From assembly GCA_949318235.1 (NCBI GenBank), contig OX439129.1, positions 5,331,213-5,395,212 on the forward strand: DNA of 64,000 nt, read 5' to 3'. The translations under genes were made by a program, and so were the position numbers. The stretch's first letter is position 1; every line of letters begins with the position of its first letter. Below the pieces are notes generated by a model. That model did not search any database. It was given only the letters and a program-made list of their open reading frames with translations, and was not told the DNA's origin. Of the stretch, positions 12,310 through 24,299 are shown in pieces. Source of the DNA: Ecdyonurus torrentis. Taxonomy: Eukaryota; Arthropoda; Insecta; Ephemeroptera; Heptageniidae.

Positions 12310-12980
12310 TTATAGTGTTATTGAAGTTGAAGGTTCTTTATTTATTTGACCATTCATAAACCAAAAGATAAATGAATATGATGATTGACTCATTAAGTAT
12401 AATAAAACCAAAAACAAATGCCCAGCTAAATAGTAAAAATTACCAGCAGCATAGGATTCACGTAAATATACAAAATGTTTACAGTAAAAAACATCTCTTC
12501 GTGTTATTTTCAAAGTGTCTTGCGATATAACAAGTTTACAAAATACTTCTTAAAGTTTTTATTATAGTCAAAAGATCCGGTATACGAAGTAAAATGATCC
12601 TATATTTAAACATTTTACTGCCCTTCTTATAACCGAACAAAATATTTAAAAGTGGTGTCTGAAATAGCAAAAAAAAATTACGCATTGGTAAAGAGTAATG
12701 ATGGTAGGCGGATGTATTTTTCTCGTCTAAAAAAAATGTTTTTGCGTGATCTGCGAAGTTATTTACGTACATGAGATGTTCACACGCCATGGAATACATT
12801 TCGTGCAGTCTGCACCTGAGTAATGACGTCATTGTGACGTCAAACATCTTCACCTCCGCTTTGATTTAAGTGAAGTCCCCATGGCGAACTTTATCATAAC
12901 AACAATAACAACAAACCACGCGATAATTAATTGCTTTTGATAGGCGTATAGAATTTATTTTGACAATATTGATACCAAAA
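11565..12980. other. No accepted gene
   Basis: AT-rich sequence with a 32-base T run at 12275 and two TGACGTCA sites near 12830. Confidence 0.5.
12536..12853 (-). other. 105-codon open frame, not accepted as a gene
   Basis: The longest minus-strand frame not made of simple repeats. It starts over two TGACGTCA sites spaced 11 bp (12824, 12835), a pattern typical of the transposons here. Composition is AT-driven (Leu, Phe, Lys, Ile, Tyr) and no family is recognised. Confidence 0.2.
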
Positions 12981-12987
12981 TTACATT

Positions 12988-13303
12988 AGCTTGTTCTGTA
13001 AAGTAAAGTGAATCTCAACAACAGTGATTGGCTGACCAACAAAATACGACACATTCATTGGTTGATCTGGTTTTTTGAGCTAACAAAATTGACAAAAATT
13101 GAGTCACATTAAGAGCATGGAACCTTTTTTGTGTGGAGTTTCTTTCATTCTTATCAAGTTCAAAGTTCTAAACGAAGAAATAACAATGATCGACCATATG
13201 TATAAACGTAGTAAACAGGTAACGAAGTCATAATCAGCTGTTATAACAAAGGAACATATCGACACAAAAGTTGCGCCGGAAGTCTGACTTTGCAGAACGA
13301 GCT
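12988..13303 (+). mobile_element. Family O element
   Basis: AGCTTGTTCTGTAAAG at the left and CTTTGCAGAACGAGCT at the right, inverted. The interior CAGTGATTGGCTGACCAACA, CATTCATTGGTTGATCT and CGACCATATGTATAAACG is shared with 39433-39735. Confidence 0.8.
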
Positions 13304-13365
13304 ATAGTAGCAGATATTGACACAACCATAAACATAAGTTTGTATTGTTTTGGCTCATTTAAGGT

Positions 13366-13622
13366 CAAAGCATTCATGGGCCAAATAGGAAAATTACTTA
13401 TTTTGCCTGTTTAAAAAACATAATGCAATATTTTTGAGAGCATAGTATCTCATGTATGTAAAAAAAAAAATCAAAGTAAAAAAAAAAAAAAAAAAAAAAA
13501 ACGATTTTCCAAAGAAAATAGCCAAAAATGAAGTTTGTCCTATGCTGAGCAATGTTATTCATTACTCTAGTATGCGGCGTCCAAGCGTATTAAATATGAC
13601 GTCATGCGCATACACTCTATAA
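13366..13622 (+). mobile_element. TA-MITE, subfamily A, degenerate
   Basis: Left end eroded (GTCAAAGCATTCATGGGC). The body is recognisable (TTTTTGAGAGCAT, GTCCTATGCTGAGCAATGTT) and the right end is TATGACGTCATGCGCATACA then CTCTATA. An internal poly-A expansion lies at 13476-13501. Confidence 0.8.
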
Positions 13623-13711
13623 CTATTCAGTTTATGTGTACCGCTCTGTTACTGAATAAGCAACTAATCTGAATTTGAAACTATATATAACATAATATAC
13701 ACACAATCACA

Positions 13712-14054
13712 CATGAACACGCAATAATTATGCTAGCTCAATGCATAACAACATAATTATGCTAAATTTTATAGTTATTATAATAGTTAAGATGTTTAGC
13801 ATATAATTACTTATGTTATTACAAAATAACAATATGAACGGACGACAAAAAAAAAACCATATTTTCAACATAATTTGTTTGTTTAATACAGCATAATATT
13901 TGCTATACTTCTTAATAACTATGCTACAGTATACAAATATTATGCTATATATACAGCATAAATATTTATGTTGTTCTTCTTATCTAGCAACATTTATGCT
14001 ATAATGACATAAATGCATGCAGCATAAATTTTACGTAATTTATACTTTCCGTGT
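13712..14054 (-). mobile_element. Family L element with internal duplication or insertion
   Basis: GCAATAATTATGCTAGCTCA at the left, AACATAATTTGTTTGTTTAA and GCATAAATATTTATGTTGTT in the middle, and CATAAATTTTACGTAATTTA then TACTTTCCGTGTG at the right. Confidence 0.65.
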
Positions 14055-14165
14055 GTGTGCTCTACTCAATGCAGCATAAATTACATAAATTTTGTTGTTG
14101 TTGTATAATCAATAAAAAGATCAATAGATATGATAATTTATAAGGATGTATTTTTAAACTAAAAA

Positions 14166-14202
<37 letters not shown>

Positions 14203-14367
14203 GTCTTTCTCGATAATATTTTGCATCATAAATCAAGCATTAAAAAAAGTTGTACTTGAATTTGAAAATATGAAAGCTTTAAAAATTTTAAAATTATTAT
14301 CTATAATGTTTGTAATTTGTATTTTCAGGCAAATTTATTAAGAAGCTAAATGCGTAGTGTTAGTGTA

Positions 14368-14426
<59 letters not shown>
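14166..14426. repeat. (CT)n at 14166-14205 and (GA)n at 14372-14426
   Basis: Two complementary dinucleotide arrays in opposite orientation, ~165 bp apart. Confidence 0.93.
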
Positions 14427-14430
<4 letters not shown>

Positions 14431-14689
14431 CAATACGTAAAACTACAATTTTATGGACTTTGTTTTTTATTATAATAAAATTCATTCTTACAATTTTTTT
14501 TTCTTATTTCCAAGCCGATATTTGACTCTGTGTATTTTCCATAATATTTACATATAGATTCACCAAAAAATCTCGTACTGTGCGAAGTTTTACATAATTT
14601 TATTTATCATCTTAATAAAGAATAATAAAATAAAGTACATGAGCATAAGACAATTTAAAATTAAGATAAAGTAATGTCGTATGTACATA

Positions 14690-14721
<32 letters not shown>

Positions 14722-15235
14722 ACGTATAAGTGTGTTTTGATAAATGACGTGTGTTGTCTTAAAAGTATAGACAATTTTTATTTTGTTGTAAAACGTGCAG
14801 ACGTCCTTCAGATTTTTCATACAGGATTTAAATAAAATAAAATCTTATTGCTTTAGTATTCAGTAATTTGAATTATTTCACATTCTGGAATCTCTTGTTG
14901 CATATATGACAGTTTTCGTAATCTTCAATAATTTTGAAGCAAAAACAAAACAAAGGGAGGTTTTTATTTGAATGTAGAAAATTTGTTATTATTTTTTATT
15001 TGCACACTATATTATAATCAAATATACAGACAAATGAGGATGGTGTCAGTTACAATATTTTTAAATCAATTAATTCAATTGTTACGTATTTGCTCTACAC
15101 GTTTAGCTTTTTTTTTCTATATTATGATTAATTATAAAAATTAATTAATTGAGGACCCTCCCCCAAATAGGGGGTAATTTTACTTCATTTTCTCAAAGTT
15201 ATAACATTGTTTTGAATCGATTATTGATATCCCAT

Positions 15236-15372
15236 ACGTAACGAATAAATTACGTAATTTATGCTGCATATATTTATGTCATTATAGCATAAATAACACT
15301 AAATTAGAACAACACAAATAATTATGCTGTACAATATAATATTTATGCTATTTTAACAGTATTCGAATTTTA
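15236..15372 (+). mobile_element. Family L element, partial
   Basis: CGTAACGAATAAATTACGTA, TTTATGCTGCATATATTTAT and AATTATGCTGTACAATATAA; the right half is missing. Confidence 0.6.
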
Positions 15373-15415
15373 TATCAACAACAATTTCAATTAATTTTAA
15401 AAGTCAACAATTAAT

Positions 15416-15726
15416 ACTATAGGTTGGTTTCATTCATGTTAAAGTTGACGTCATAAGTGAGTACTAAATAACATTGGCTGGTATAGGAAAATGGCACATT
15501 TTGCCAGTTTAAAAATACTTCGCGATTTTTTTGAGAGCATTGATACTGTTAACAGGTTGAATTAGTACCTCAAGTATGCAAGAAAAATAATAATAACCAA
15601 AAAAAGAGCTAATTTCCAAAGAAAATAGCCAAAAACCATGTTTGCCCTATACTGAGCAATGTTATTCATTACTCAAGATGAGCATCAAAAAGCACTCAGA
15701 ATGACGTCCTGCGCACACACCCTATT
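15416..15726 (+). mobile_element. TA-MITE, subfamily B
   Basis: The ends are TATAGGTTGGTTTCATTC and CACACACCCTATT. Subfamily B differs from A by CATAAGTGAGTACTAAATAA in place of the ATGTTGGAT-type segment, and by AGATGAGCATC near the right end. Here the right-end site reads TGACGTCC. Confidence 0.85.
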
Positions 15727-15799
15727 ATAATTACAAAGTTTGGAGAAATAAACACTTGACCAAGGATGATTATAACTCTGATGCTAAACTTGCAAATAC

Positions 15800-15886
15800 G
15801 ACAAATATGACTTTTGTCCTCTGCTGAGCAATGTTATTCCTGGCATCGAAGTGCATTGAGTATGACGTCATGCGCACACACGGCTT
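15800..15886 (+). mobile_element. TA-MITE right-end fragment
   Basis: Only the last ~90 bp: GTCCTCTGCTGAGCAATGTT, GCATCGAAGTGCATT, TATGACGTCATGCGCACACA. The left part is missing. Confidence 0.7.
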
Positions 15887-16396
15887 ACCACCACACTCCA
15901 TATACATTATAATGAATTTACATTTTCAAATTGCTTTCTAACGGCTTGTACATATATAACAAACGTCTCTTTGATGTGTGCGGTAAAAGTCTGACTTTAT
16001 AATGATCAAGTTTTCATGTGTGATCACTTTTCATTTTCAGCTCTAAATTTATTGTCAACAAATTATGTTTAACCCTTTGGGCGCAACAAACAAAATATCT
16101 TATTTTTACACTCTTGCTTCAAATAACAATAATTAGACTCCATAAAATTAATAGTTTACTGCTAAGAAAGCCAGCTCGCTGCTCAAAACCTTAAAAAACA
16201 ATATTTAGATTTTTTTTTTTTTTTTTTTTTTTTAACTTGAGTAATTTGCTTAAAAATAATGCTGCACTTGCGGATGTTAATAAGTACGTAATAACTTATG
16301 TAACTATCATTTTCAGCAACAATGATTTAAAACAGTTTAATTTGTACTGTATTGTATAGTGGCCTGCGTATTATGCATAATATATAATATGACGTG

Positions 16397-16722
16397 TAGG
16401 GTCTATGCATTCATGTTAAAGTCAACGCCATGTTGGATCACTCAATAACATGGGCTTTATAGCAAAATAAGTAAAATAACTCATTTTGCCAGTTTAAAAA
16501 TACTAAGCAATATATTTGAGAGCATTGATGTTATTTTTATAGTTTGAATTATAGTATCTCATAAGTATGTGAGAAAAATAATAATGACCAAAATCATAAC
16601 TGATTTTGCAAAGGATCAAATAATAGCCAAAACAAAGTTTGTCCTATGCTGCATGATGAGTAATTTATAATTCCAATATGGCATCCAAGCGCATTAAATA
16701 TGACGTCATGCAGATACATATG
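16397..16722 (+). mobile_element. TA-MITE, subfamily A
   Basis: GTAGGGTCTATGCATTCATG at the left, CAACGCCATGTTGGATCACT, GTCCTATGCTG, and TATGACGTCATGCAGATACA at the right. The right end is eroded. Confidence 0.85.
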
Positions 16723-17205
16723 TATACGTACAATACAAATATATACACAATACATATAACATAATACTGTACAGCCATTTTACTATACATAGCCATAATT
16801 ATGTATGTGCATTGTGCAACATAAATTAATATACTTTATTTCTGCGTATCGTCCAGCAGGGCCACTTGTTAGTAGGTACCAATTGTTTTAGCAGATGTGT
16901 AAAATTGAAACCTTAAAAAAAATATTTTCTCCTCAGCCAATAAAGTTAGAGACTTGATACTTTTGAAAACTTTGGATACGTAGCCATGCAGGGTAAAGGA
17001 TTGGACTCAATGGAGATGTAAGGTAGCGACTGCGCATTTCGTGCGTTTTATCTAGGTAGCAAAAATCCTCTCAACTCAATATTTTATCAAAGTGACTACA
17101 AATAAAAATCTACTTTTTTAATTAACCTGTAAAAAGCCATCAGCCAACATAGTTGGGTCTCGACCATACATGATAAAACACGTCTGCTGTAAACGGACCA
17201 CTTGC

Positions 17206-17424
17206 ATGGAGGTTATCGGTTTAAAAAAATGCTTAAAAATAATTATGGCTTAAAAAACGTAAAAGTATGTCTAGTATTTCTCATTGAAATTTCTACGAAA
17301 TCGGTGGAGTAGTTTTCTCAAAAATCGCAAAAAAATGTGTTTTTCCCCATAAGCGTAATGTTAAATTAGGGGACCCTTAGCTTTCCCCGCGTCTCCCCGC
17401 GCGCTAAACCGATAACCTCCATTG
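17206..17424 (-). mobile_element. Family N element
   Basis: The ends GGAGGTTATCGGTTTA and TAAACCGATAACCTCC are perfect inverts. The inner GC-rich end block is CCCCGCGTCTCCCCGCGCGC. Three relatives are in the window. Confidence 0.82.
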
Positions 17425-17589
17425 TTGCATGATCGTGTAAGTGAAAACGATTTTGTCATAAGAAATGAATTAAGAATATTTTTAAAGGTTTTAAAAAGTT
17501 CTTTCATTGCATTGATTCCTGTAAGCTAAATTCAGACAATCTCGCCTTACTGAATGAATTGCTGGCACATAAAAACAATCGAGCTTGTT

Positions 17590-17618
17590 TAGTGCGCTAA
17601 TTTAACATTACGCTTTTT

Positions 17619-17654
<36 letters not shown>

Positions 17655-17770
17655 AATTCTTAAGAAATCTACACCTCCACCGATTCCACGAAATTTAAAT
17701 GAGAAAATACTAGACATGCTTTTTACGTGTTTTAAGACATATATTTTTTTAAACCGATAACCTCCATTAA
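17590..17770 (+). mobile_element. Family N element, partial
   Basis: It shares CCACCGATTCCACGAAATTT, AATACTAGACATGC and TTTAAACCGATAACCTCCAT with the other copies. The left end is replaced by a poly-T tract. It directly precedes the perfect palindrome at 17787. Confidence 0.75.
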
Positions 17771-17786
17771 ACAATTACAGGTACAG

Positions 17787-18024
17787 GTTCATTTTATTTA
17801 TAAAATTTAAAAATTGTAATAAATTTATTTTTGAAAATATACTTTTTCATAGCTAAACTTAATTTTCATAGCTTTATATTATATTGAAGTGGAATTTCAT
17901 GTATGTATACATGAAATTCCACTTCAATATAATATAAAGCTATGAAAATTAAGTTTAGCTATGAAAAAGTATATTTTCAAAAATAAATTTATTACAATTT
18001 TTAAATTTTATAAATAAAATGAAC
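17787..18024. repeat. Perfect 238-bp palindrome
   Basis: Two 118-bp arms are exact reverse complements around a 2-bp centre (CATGTAT|GT|ATACATG, centre 17905.5). I found no mismatch. The outer boundary is GTTCATTTTATTTATAAAAT and its complement. It lies directly downstream of a family N element. It is not TTAA-flanked. Confidence 0.93.
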
Positions 18025-18768
18025 AAAGACATATTTAATGAATATAGAACAGAAAGTGTTATTTATAAAACAAAACAAGAACCCTTTTTTGGTCAAATAA
18101 AAAATAAAACAAATTTATATGAACATTAACTCACACCTTTATTCCTGAATGCTGTACATTTATTAGCATCATTAATTAGTAATTTTATTACTTTGTATTT
18201 TATATACTGTATGTAAATATCAAAGGCTAAAATCTTCAGAGTTACGTACGTGTCTCGTTATGTTGTGTCTACGGTATAATTTTCTAATAATACGAATAAA
18301 TTACATGTAATTTTATAATAAATGAACGAAACATCATTTTTGTACACATATATATATATAAATAAATTATAAATATCCGGAAAAAGTTATTTGATTTGTG
18401 AAATATTTTACTTCGTACTGAAGTCTAGTGAATGTGCGAAGTAAGGTCCGAGGTCAGAGGAGCGAGCGAGCGTCCTCACTTCGCGACTAGAAGGCGACAG
18501 GTCAGCTCGCATTAAGTGAACGACTCAAAGAAAATAATAATAAAAAAAAAAGAAGAAGATTTTTGTGTTTACCAGTCGACCTTCACGACTTATGTTTTTG
18601 ATCAAAGAAGTTATTTTTGTTGCACCTACGCTTTGACATTCTCCAACGTATATTAACCATTTTTATTATATTATATATGTTTTAAAAAATAAATTCTATT
18701 AGGCACGTATAATGACAAGGTTTTTTATTTTTTCTGATGTACACAGAAATTATGTCCTCTATGTTCTG

Positions 18769-18803
18769 GAGAGAGAGAGCGAGACAGAGAGAGAGAGAGA
18801 GAG
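18769..18803. repeat. Short interrupted (GA)n
   Basis: GAGAGAGAGCGAGACAGAGAG-type repeat (split GAGAGAGAGC, GAGACAGAGAG) next to a T1 element. Confidence 0.85.
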
Positions 18804-18842
18804 ATGAAATACAGGGCTATACATAAATAAAACGACGCCCTA

Positions 18843-19221
18843 TTAAAGAAATACACCAAAGAAAAACACAAGCATTTATATCACAAAACACTTGATGGGA
18901 CTTACATAAATAACTTTAGTTTGTCTCAAAACCCAACTGTAGCTCCGTAGCAGTGATCAGAAATTTCGATTTATGCAACCTGCACAACATTTTCATACTA
19001 ATTTTTGCATGTTTCGAAAATTGCATGTTGCAATAAAAATAATTTATTATTATTATTATTATGTTTCTGACGTCATAAACATGGATATTCATACAGTATT
19101 TTCACGTTCTCTCGTGGGACTACATTAACATTCTGGTAAGAATTGTCAACAGTTTTGAAGATCTCATTTCGTGTTTATTCATTAAAAAGCACGTGTTGTT
19201 TTATGTGGTCTATGGCTTTAA
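18843..19221 (+). mobile_element. TTAA-MITE family T1, with internal TTA-repeat expansion
   Basis: TTAA ends. It is longer than other copies because of a TGTTGCAATAAAAATAATTT plus (TTA)n segment just before TTCTGACGTCATAAAC. Confidence 0.86.
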
Positions 19222-19918
19222 ACATGAACAATATATAAATGTTTTTTGCTCTATCCTCACGCTCGCCTAAAAGCTCCAATATATATTACTACCTCAACAC
19301 CCACGTAACTTCATAACATAATAGCTCAAACAATAGACAAAGCTAGATATAAAAACAACTTTGTTATTCCGGCTGCATAGCAAAGTTGTTCATAAAATTT
19401 ACTGACTTTTTTTGTTATTTATTATTATTGTTGAAAATATTTTTCATAATTTTTAAGGTCACCAGACGTCATCAAAAATTGAAACTAAACAAATGATTGT
19501 TATATAACAATCTTTTGTTTTCTTTCATTTCTTCATCACTTCTATTAACTTTCAAATTTTCCTAAAGTATATTTAGATAAAAATACTTTTAATGATGGAG
19601 GAAAAAATCAATAGAAAAATGCGGAAAAAAATCCCAACAATTTAAAGTTTAAAAAGCAAAGCAAAAAAAAAAAAAAATAATAAAAAAAAAAAAAAAAAAA
19701 AAAACTACCCATCATGCATTCAGAATTAAGAAATAAATTGTATTTAACTCGGTTATTCTGTTTTAAATTTATTTTATTGATTGAATATTTATTATTATTT
19801 ATATTTTAACCAGCTCACAAAAGTTGTTTTTATCTGTGGAATTTTAAATTATTGTTATTTTCCCGTATACCTCCAATGGCATTTTTTATTTGCAACTAGT
19901 AAAGTTTATAAAAGCAGC

Positions 19919-19937
19919 CTCCCCCCCCCCCCCCCCC
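19919..19937. repeat. Poly-C run
   Basis: ~19 C in a row in otherwise AT-rich DNA. Shorter C or G runs are at 29293-29304 and 40480-40500. Confidence 0.9.
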
Positions 19938-20351
19938 AATTCAAGTTTTTTCAACCGAATTTTGCTGTTACTAATTAACGTTAAACTTTATTATTATTTT
20001 AATATCAAATGTTTTTGCGACGTTATGAGAGAAGTTGTACGTATACACGACACGACTGTTCAGTTTGTGAATTATTATATTAGTGTAGTTCGTACTGAAA
20101 TACCTCGGTAGAAATATATTTATGTATTTTTGTAATTGAAAACTGTTAAATCTAACGTTATTTAAGTTATTTTTATATATATAGGACATCAAGTTGTTTC
20201 TTTATTATTATTTTCCTTTTTACACATGTGTAAAAAATTAATTTTAAATTCAATAAATTAAAAGGTGATTCTATTAGGTTTTAAAAGGTTAATTTGACTC
20301 CGGGTTTCACTTCGTACCTTGACAATTAGCTTGCATAATAATTAACCTGCG

Positions 20352-20609
20352 TGGCCATATATATACCAACGAAAGCTGAAGGTAACGTAAGGCAACGACT
20401 GCGAATTTCGTTCGTCTTTTCCGAATTTACCCGATCGACGAGATCTATTTCCGGTAAAATTTCATTTTTTCACAAAAAATTACACACGATAATATTTTGC
20501 CGCCATTAAAACGTGAAAAATACCGGAAATAAATATTTAAATCTTGCAGCAGACGCACGAAATGCGCAGTTGATGCCTTACGTTATCTTTAGCTTCGTTG
20601 ATATATGTG
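20352..20609. mobile_element. Family Q palindromic element
   Basis: Arms CAACGAAAGCTGAAGGTAAC then GTAAGGCAACGACTGCG pair with CGCAGTTGATGCCTTAC then GTTATCTTTAGCTTCGTTG. The core carries paired TTTCCGGTA and TACCGGAAA. A related arm-like segment (GTAGCGACTGCGCATTTCGT) is at 17022-17045. Confidence 0.78.
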
Positions 20610-20618
20610 GTGCTAACT

Positions 20619-20772
20619 ACACTCGAAATCACGTAAGGATGTGGGCGATTTATCGATTCCCCCTGGGCAGCCAATAGACGCTCTAGCTTTCAAGGACACT
20701 AGGAGGTGGGGTAATGTTAACTAAATTGAGAGCTTTTAGGCGTTCTCTTATTGGTCGCATCCTTACGTGGTG
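20619..20772 (+). mobile_element. Family P element
   Basis: CACGTAAGGATGTGGGCGAT at the left and GGTCGCATCCTTACGTG at the right, with 12-bp inverted ends CACGTAAGGATG. It is reverse-complementary to 8268-8426. Confidence 0.78.
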
Positions 20773-21351
20773 CGGACTGTAACATTATTTGTGAATACTT
20801 TTACATATTATATACAATAGGAAGACCTATGATTTTTGGGACAATATTTGAGCACATATTTATTGCACATAAAAAAAAAAGCGCCTAAATACTAAATATT
20901 AACTTTTTACTTACTTTTTTCCGTGTGGTTATTTATTTCATTGCATCAACTCAGCATGCAGTATGAAAAATGAAGGGAGGATTTTTTTTTTTATTTTTTT
21001 TTAGATTTTATTAAAATTATGTTATATTTTTCCTCACTTCGGGTTATAAATCTACTAATCTTGGGTTTATAGAGCAAATTATGCTCGATTTGCAAGCCAA
21101 ATAATAATGATATAATATGTAAACCAAAATAATAATAATAAAATAATTCAATGTAAAATATGAGGGATCAAATCTTCCTTTTTTATTATTACTAATTAGA
21201 AGTCCATTAAGAATGAAGGCACAAAAAATTAAAATATAATTAACAGTTATTGCTTTTTAATTAGTAAGCTGCTTGGAGCCACTCTGACAGTAATTATGAT
21301 GCAAAAAGTGCTTATGGCCTTTGATTGCATTAACAAATAACAATTTTTATC

Positions 21352-21352
<1 letters not shown>

Positions 21353-21415
<63 letters not shown>

Positions 21416-21563
21416 TATGTACATATATATACATATATATACATATATACGAGTATACACACGTAATTTTCTCTTATACAGGTACAATTATGGATTAATA
21501 TTATTTGACCAGTCCTATATAGCTTACTTACACCATTCTATAATAAGAAGTTATGGAGTTTGT

Positions 21564-21598
<35 letters not shown>
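21353..21598. repeat. (AT)n arrays 21353-21411 and 21568-21598
   Basis: Two AT arrays, the first continuing into interrupted ACATATATAT. A third short array is at 21989-22017. Confidence 0.93.
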
Positions 21599-21600
<2 letters not shown>

Positions 21601-21635
21601 GTGCTGTGTGAGAGAATATTCATAGAGGTTTTTAA

Positions 21636-21968
21636 TTAAAGGCATAGACAACATGAAAACATTTGCATTTACATAACTAAACACTTGATGGGACATACAT
21701 AAGTAACATTAATTGGTCTCAAAACCCAACTGTAGCGCCGTAGCAGTGATCAGAAAATTTCGATTTATGCAACCCGCACAACATTTTTATACTAATTTTT
21801 GCCTGTTTATGACGTCATAAACAGGAATTTTCACGCAAATTGCATACTTTACAGTTTTTTCAAGCTCTCTTGTGAGGCCACATTTACATTATGGTAAAAA
21901 ATATCATCAGTTTTGTAGATCCCATTTTGTGTTTAAATATGTTGTTTCAATGTTTTCTATGCCTTTAA
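21636..21968 (+). mobile_element. TTAA-MITE family T1 (GGCATAGA subfamily)
   Basis: The ends are TTAAAGGCATAGACAACATG and TTTTCTATGCCTTTAA. The middle is TTTATGACGTCATAAACAGG. This subfamily is shared with the copy at 46495. Confidence 0.88.
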
Positions 21969-21982
21969 CTAATTTGGCACTA

Positions 21983-22021
<39 letters not shown>

Positions 22022-22160
22022 AATGTGCATTACCTTGGTATTTGCCTGAATTGCGTATGGACCATGCAGTCTTATGATTGCATCATTAATTATGGAGGGA
22101 AAGTCAGGCTAAAGTGGATCACAACTTATACCTCGATATTTATACTGTACTCACAACAAT

Positions 22161-22412
22161 GATGCATAACTTCAGTTACGAATCGTAACTTACTTGAGAT
22201 AAACACTTGTGAGTTATCATGAGCAACTAAAATAATACATTTTAGCAAGTTATTAACTATATAGCTATATTTAAGTTTTTTTCAGTTGTTTTTGGCTATT
22301 TTATGTTAAATTAGCTACTGTTAATAATTTACTAAAATGCATTATTTTAGCTGCTCATCTCAAAAGTGTTTATCTCAAATAAGTTAAAGGATTCGTAACT
22401 GAAGTAATGCAC
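22161..22412. mobile_element. Palindromic element family F
   Basis: Inverted arms ATGCATAACTTCAGTTACGA and CGTAACTGAAGTAATGCA, continuing inward (TGAGATAAACACTTGTGAG with TCAAAAGTGTTTATCTCA; TAAAATAATACATTTTAG with CTAAAATGCATTATTTTA). No ORF. Confidence 0.78.
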
Positions 22413-22437
22413 ACTGTTTTTTGAGTGTCTATACGTC

Positions 22438-22790
22438 ATGGATATATAAACAGGGGGCTGATTCTGTAACTTCATAACGAATGAAATTATTCGATATCTA
22501 ATGCAAATTTGTTTGTTGCAACAAAACGAAAAAGTTACAGAATCACCCCCCAGGATAGGAAGCTATTGTTGAAAAAACGATCCCTTAATGATGTAATTCA
22601 AATTTTTGCCGCAACAATGCAAGAATACAAAATTATGTATAAAAGTGGCGCTGTAGTCTGTGTGTGAATTTTAAAATTGACACACAGACTACAGCGCTAC
22701 TTACATTTTACATGTTGATTGTTGCAGTAAAAATTTGAACTACATCAACAAGGGTTCGTTTTTAGTATATAGAGCAATAACACAGGAGCT
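22438..22790. mobile_element. Family X element with nested 97-bp MITE
   Basis: It shares CATGGATATATAAACAG, GAAAAAACGATC, CCGCAACAATGCAAGAATAC, a central hairpin (GTGGCGCTGTAGTCTGTGTG with CACACAGACTACAGCGCTAC) and AACACAGGAGCTCAC with the copy at 57406. This copy is interrupted at 22454-22550. Confidence 0.82.
22454..22550. mobile_element. 97-bp MITE with CAG target duplication
   Basis: The ends GGGGCTGATTCTGTAACTT and AAAGTTACAGAATCACCCCC are inverted repeats. CAG flanks both sides (22451-22453 and 22551-22553), and the homologous unfilled site at 57426 reads AAACAGGATAGG with a single CAG. The 3-bp duplication and GGG ends suggest a PIF/Harbinger-like origin, which is not proven. Confidence 0.85.
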
Positions 22791-22967
22791 CACGAGCCTG
22801 GTCTACGTACATAGATTTGAGACTGAACTAATTCACGGTCAATAACTTACAGCCTGGCAGTCTACCAACAACAACAAAAGAAGATGTCAATCGAAGATAT
22901 CAATAATTATTAAAATTGATAACTCAATGAGGTTGATTATTATACTCTTGGGCGTAGGCTGTAGGGT

Positions 22968-23190
22968 ATAATGGGCATGCTGTCATATTTTATGTGCTTG
23001 GAGGTCATACTGGAGTAATGAATAAGAAACTTCGTTAACTATTATTATTGTCCAGCATAGGACAAACTTCATTTTTAGCAATTTTGTTTGGAAAATTGGT
23101 TAATTTTTGTTGTGATTATTCTCGCTGATCTAACCTCTCATCAATGCTCTCAATTGCTTAGTATTTTGAAACTGGTAAAATGTGTTACCA
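22968..23190 (-). mobile_element. TA-MITE, subfamily A, partial
   Basis: Left end GTAGGGTATAATGGGCATGC, then GGAGGTCATACTGGAGTAAT, CAGCATAGGACAAACTTCAT and CATCAATGCTCTCAA. It stops near ACTGGTAAAATGTGT without the opposite terminus. Confidence 0.78.
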
Positions 23191-23199
23191 TGTCCAAGC

Positions 23200-24020
23200 C
23201 TCATCTTGCATTATTTTTTACTTTTTTCTGTAGTTTTCATTAAGAAAAAAATCCATAATTTTAGAACTAGTCACAAAAAACATAGAAACCTTTATTCATT
23301 AAGCCTGCTGACATGAGAAATGATGTGTAAGTTTCTTTAAATTATAATTAAAATAAAAACTGTAACGTTAAAAAGATTTTCCTTTTCTTCTCAGCCAATA
23401 TACAATAAAAAATGTTGAGCTATATATAGCCCTCATGGCATCTTCAAAATTATGCAACCTTGATTTTGAAAACCATTAGATTTTCATGCAATATATCCAA
23501 TGGATTACAAAGTTCAAAATATTACTGTGAATAATATTCTTGCAATTAACCAACTATATTTAAAATAAATTTAAACATTCTGAATGCATTTCTTATGAAA
23601 AAATCGTTATTATAAATAAATTATGCTACAATAATTATACACGTTGATTGCAAGTGACATGCAAAGTATTGAAGATTCTTAGCGACAAAAATATTTGAAT
23701 TATTTGTGCAATTTCCTGTGTAATTAGAATACTGAAGTGAACACGCTATATACATGAACACAAGTTCATTCCTGGAGCTTCAAAATAATTATTAAATAAT
23801 AATAATAAATATAGTAATAAACGAATTTTTTTAAAATTATTTCGAAGTATAAATATAAATATTATAAAAACAAATTTACAAAATATATAATAGTCAATTT
23901 TATTGTTATGGTGTGTGATGTGATGATGAGTCGATAAATTATGCTTGCTTGCTTGCTGATGTTTTTATTATTTGCATATGGAATACCTTATACCTTATAG
24001 CGTACTAACAAGTGTACTAC
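23200..24020. other. No gene seen
   Basis: AT-rich unique sequence before the ACAT array, with no repeat family shared with the rest of the window. Confidence 0.5.
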
Positions 24021-24030
24021 AACAAATGGT

Positions 24031-24184
24031 ACATACATACATACATACATACATACATACATACATACATACATACATACATACATACATACATACATAC
24101 ATACATACATACATACATACATACATACATACATACATACATACATACATACATACATACATACATACATACATACATACACAT
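24031..24184. repeat. (ACAT)n tetranucleotide array, ~154 bp
   Basis: About 38 units of ACAT without visible interruption. The Tyr-Ile-His-Thr and Val-Cys-Met-Tyr frames through it are artefacts. It is followed by an (AT)n array. Confidence 0.97.
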
Positions 24185-24215
24185 AAATACATATATAATA
24201 GTACATACATACTGA

Positions 24216-24216
<1 letters not shown>

Positions 24217-24288
<72 letters not shown>

Positions 24289-24295
24289 TATATAA
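24217..24295. repeat. (AT)n array
   Basis: AT array immediately after the ACAT array, flanked on both sides by GTACATAC(A/T)(T/A)ACTG words, suggesting local duplication. Confidence 0.93.
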
Positions 24296-24299
24296 TAGT

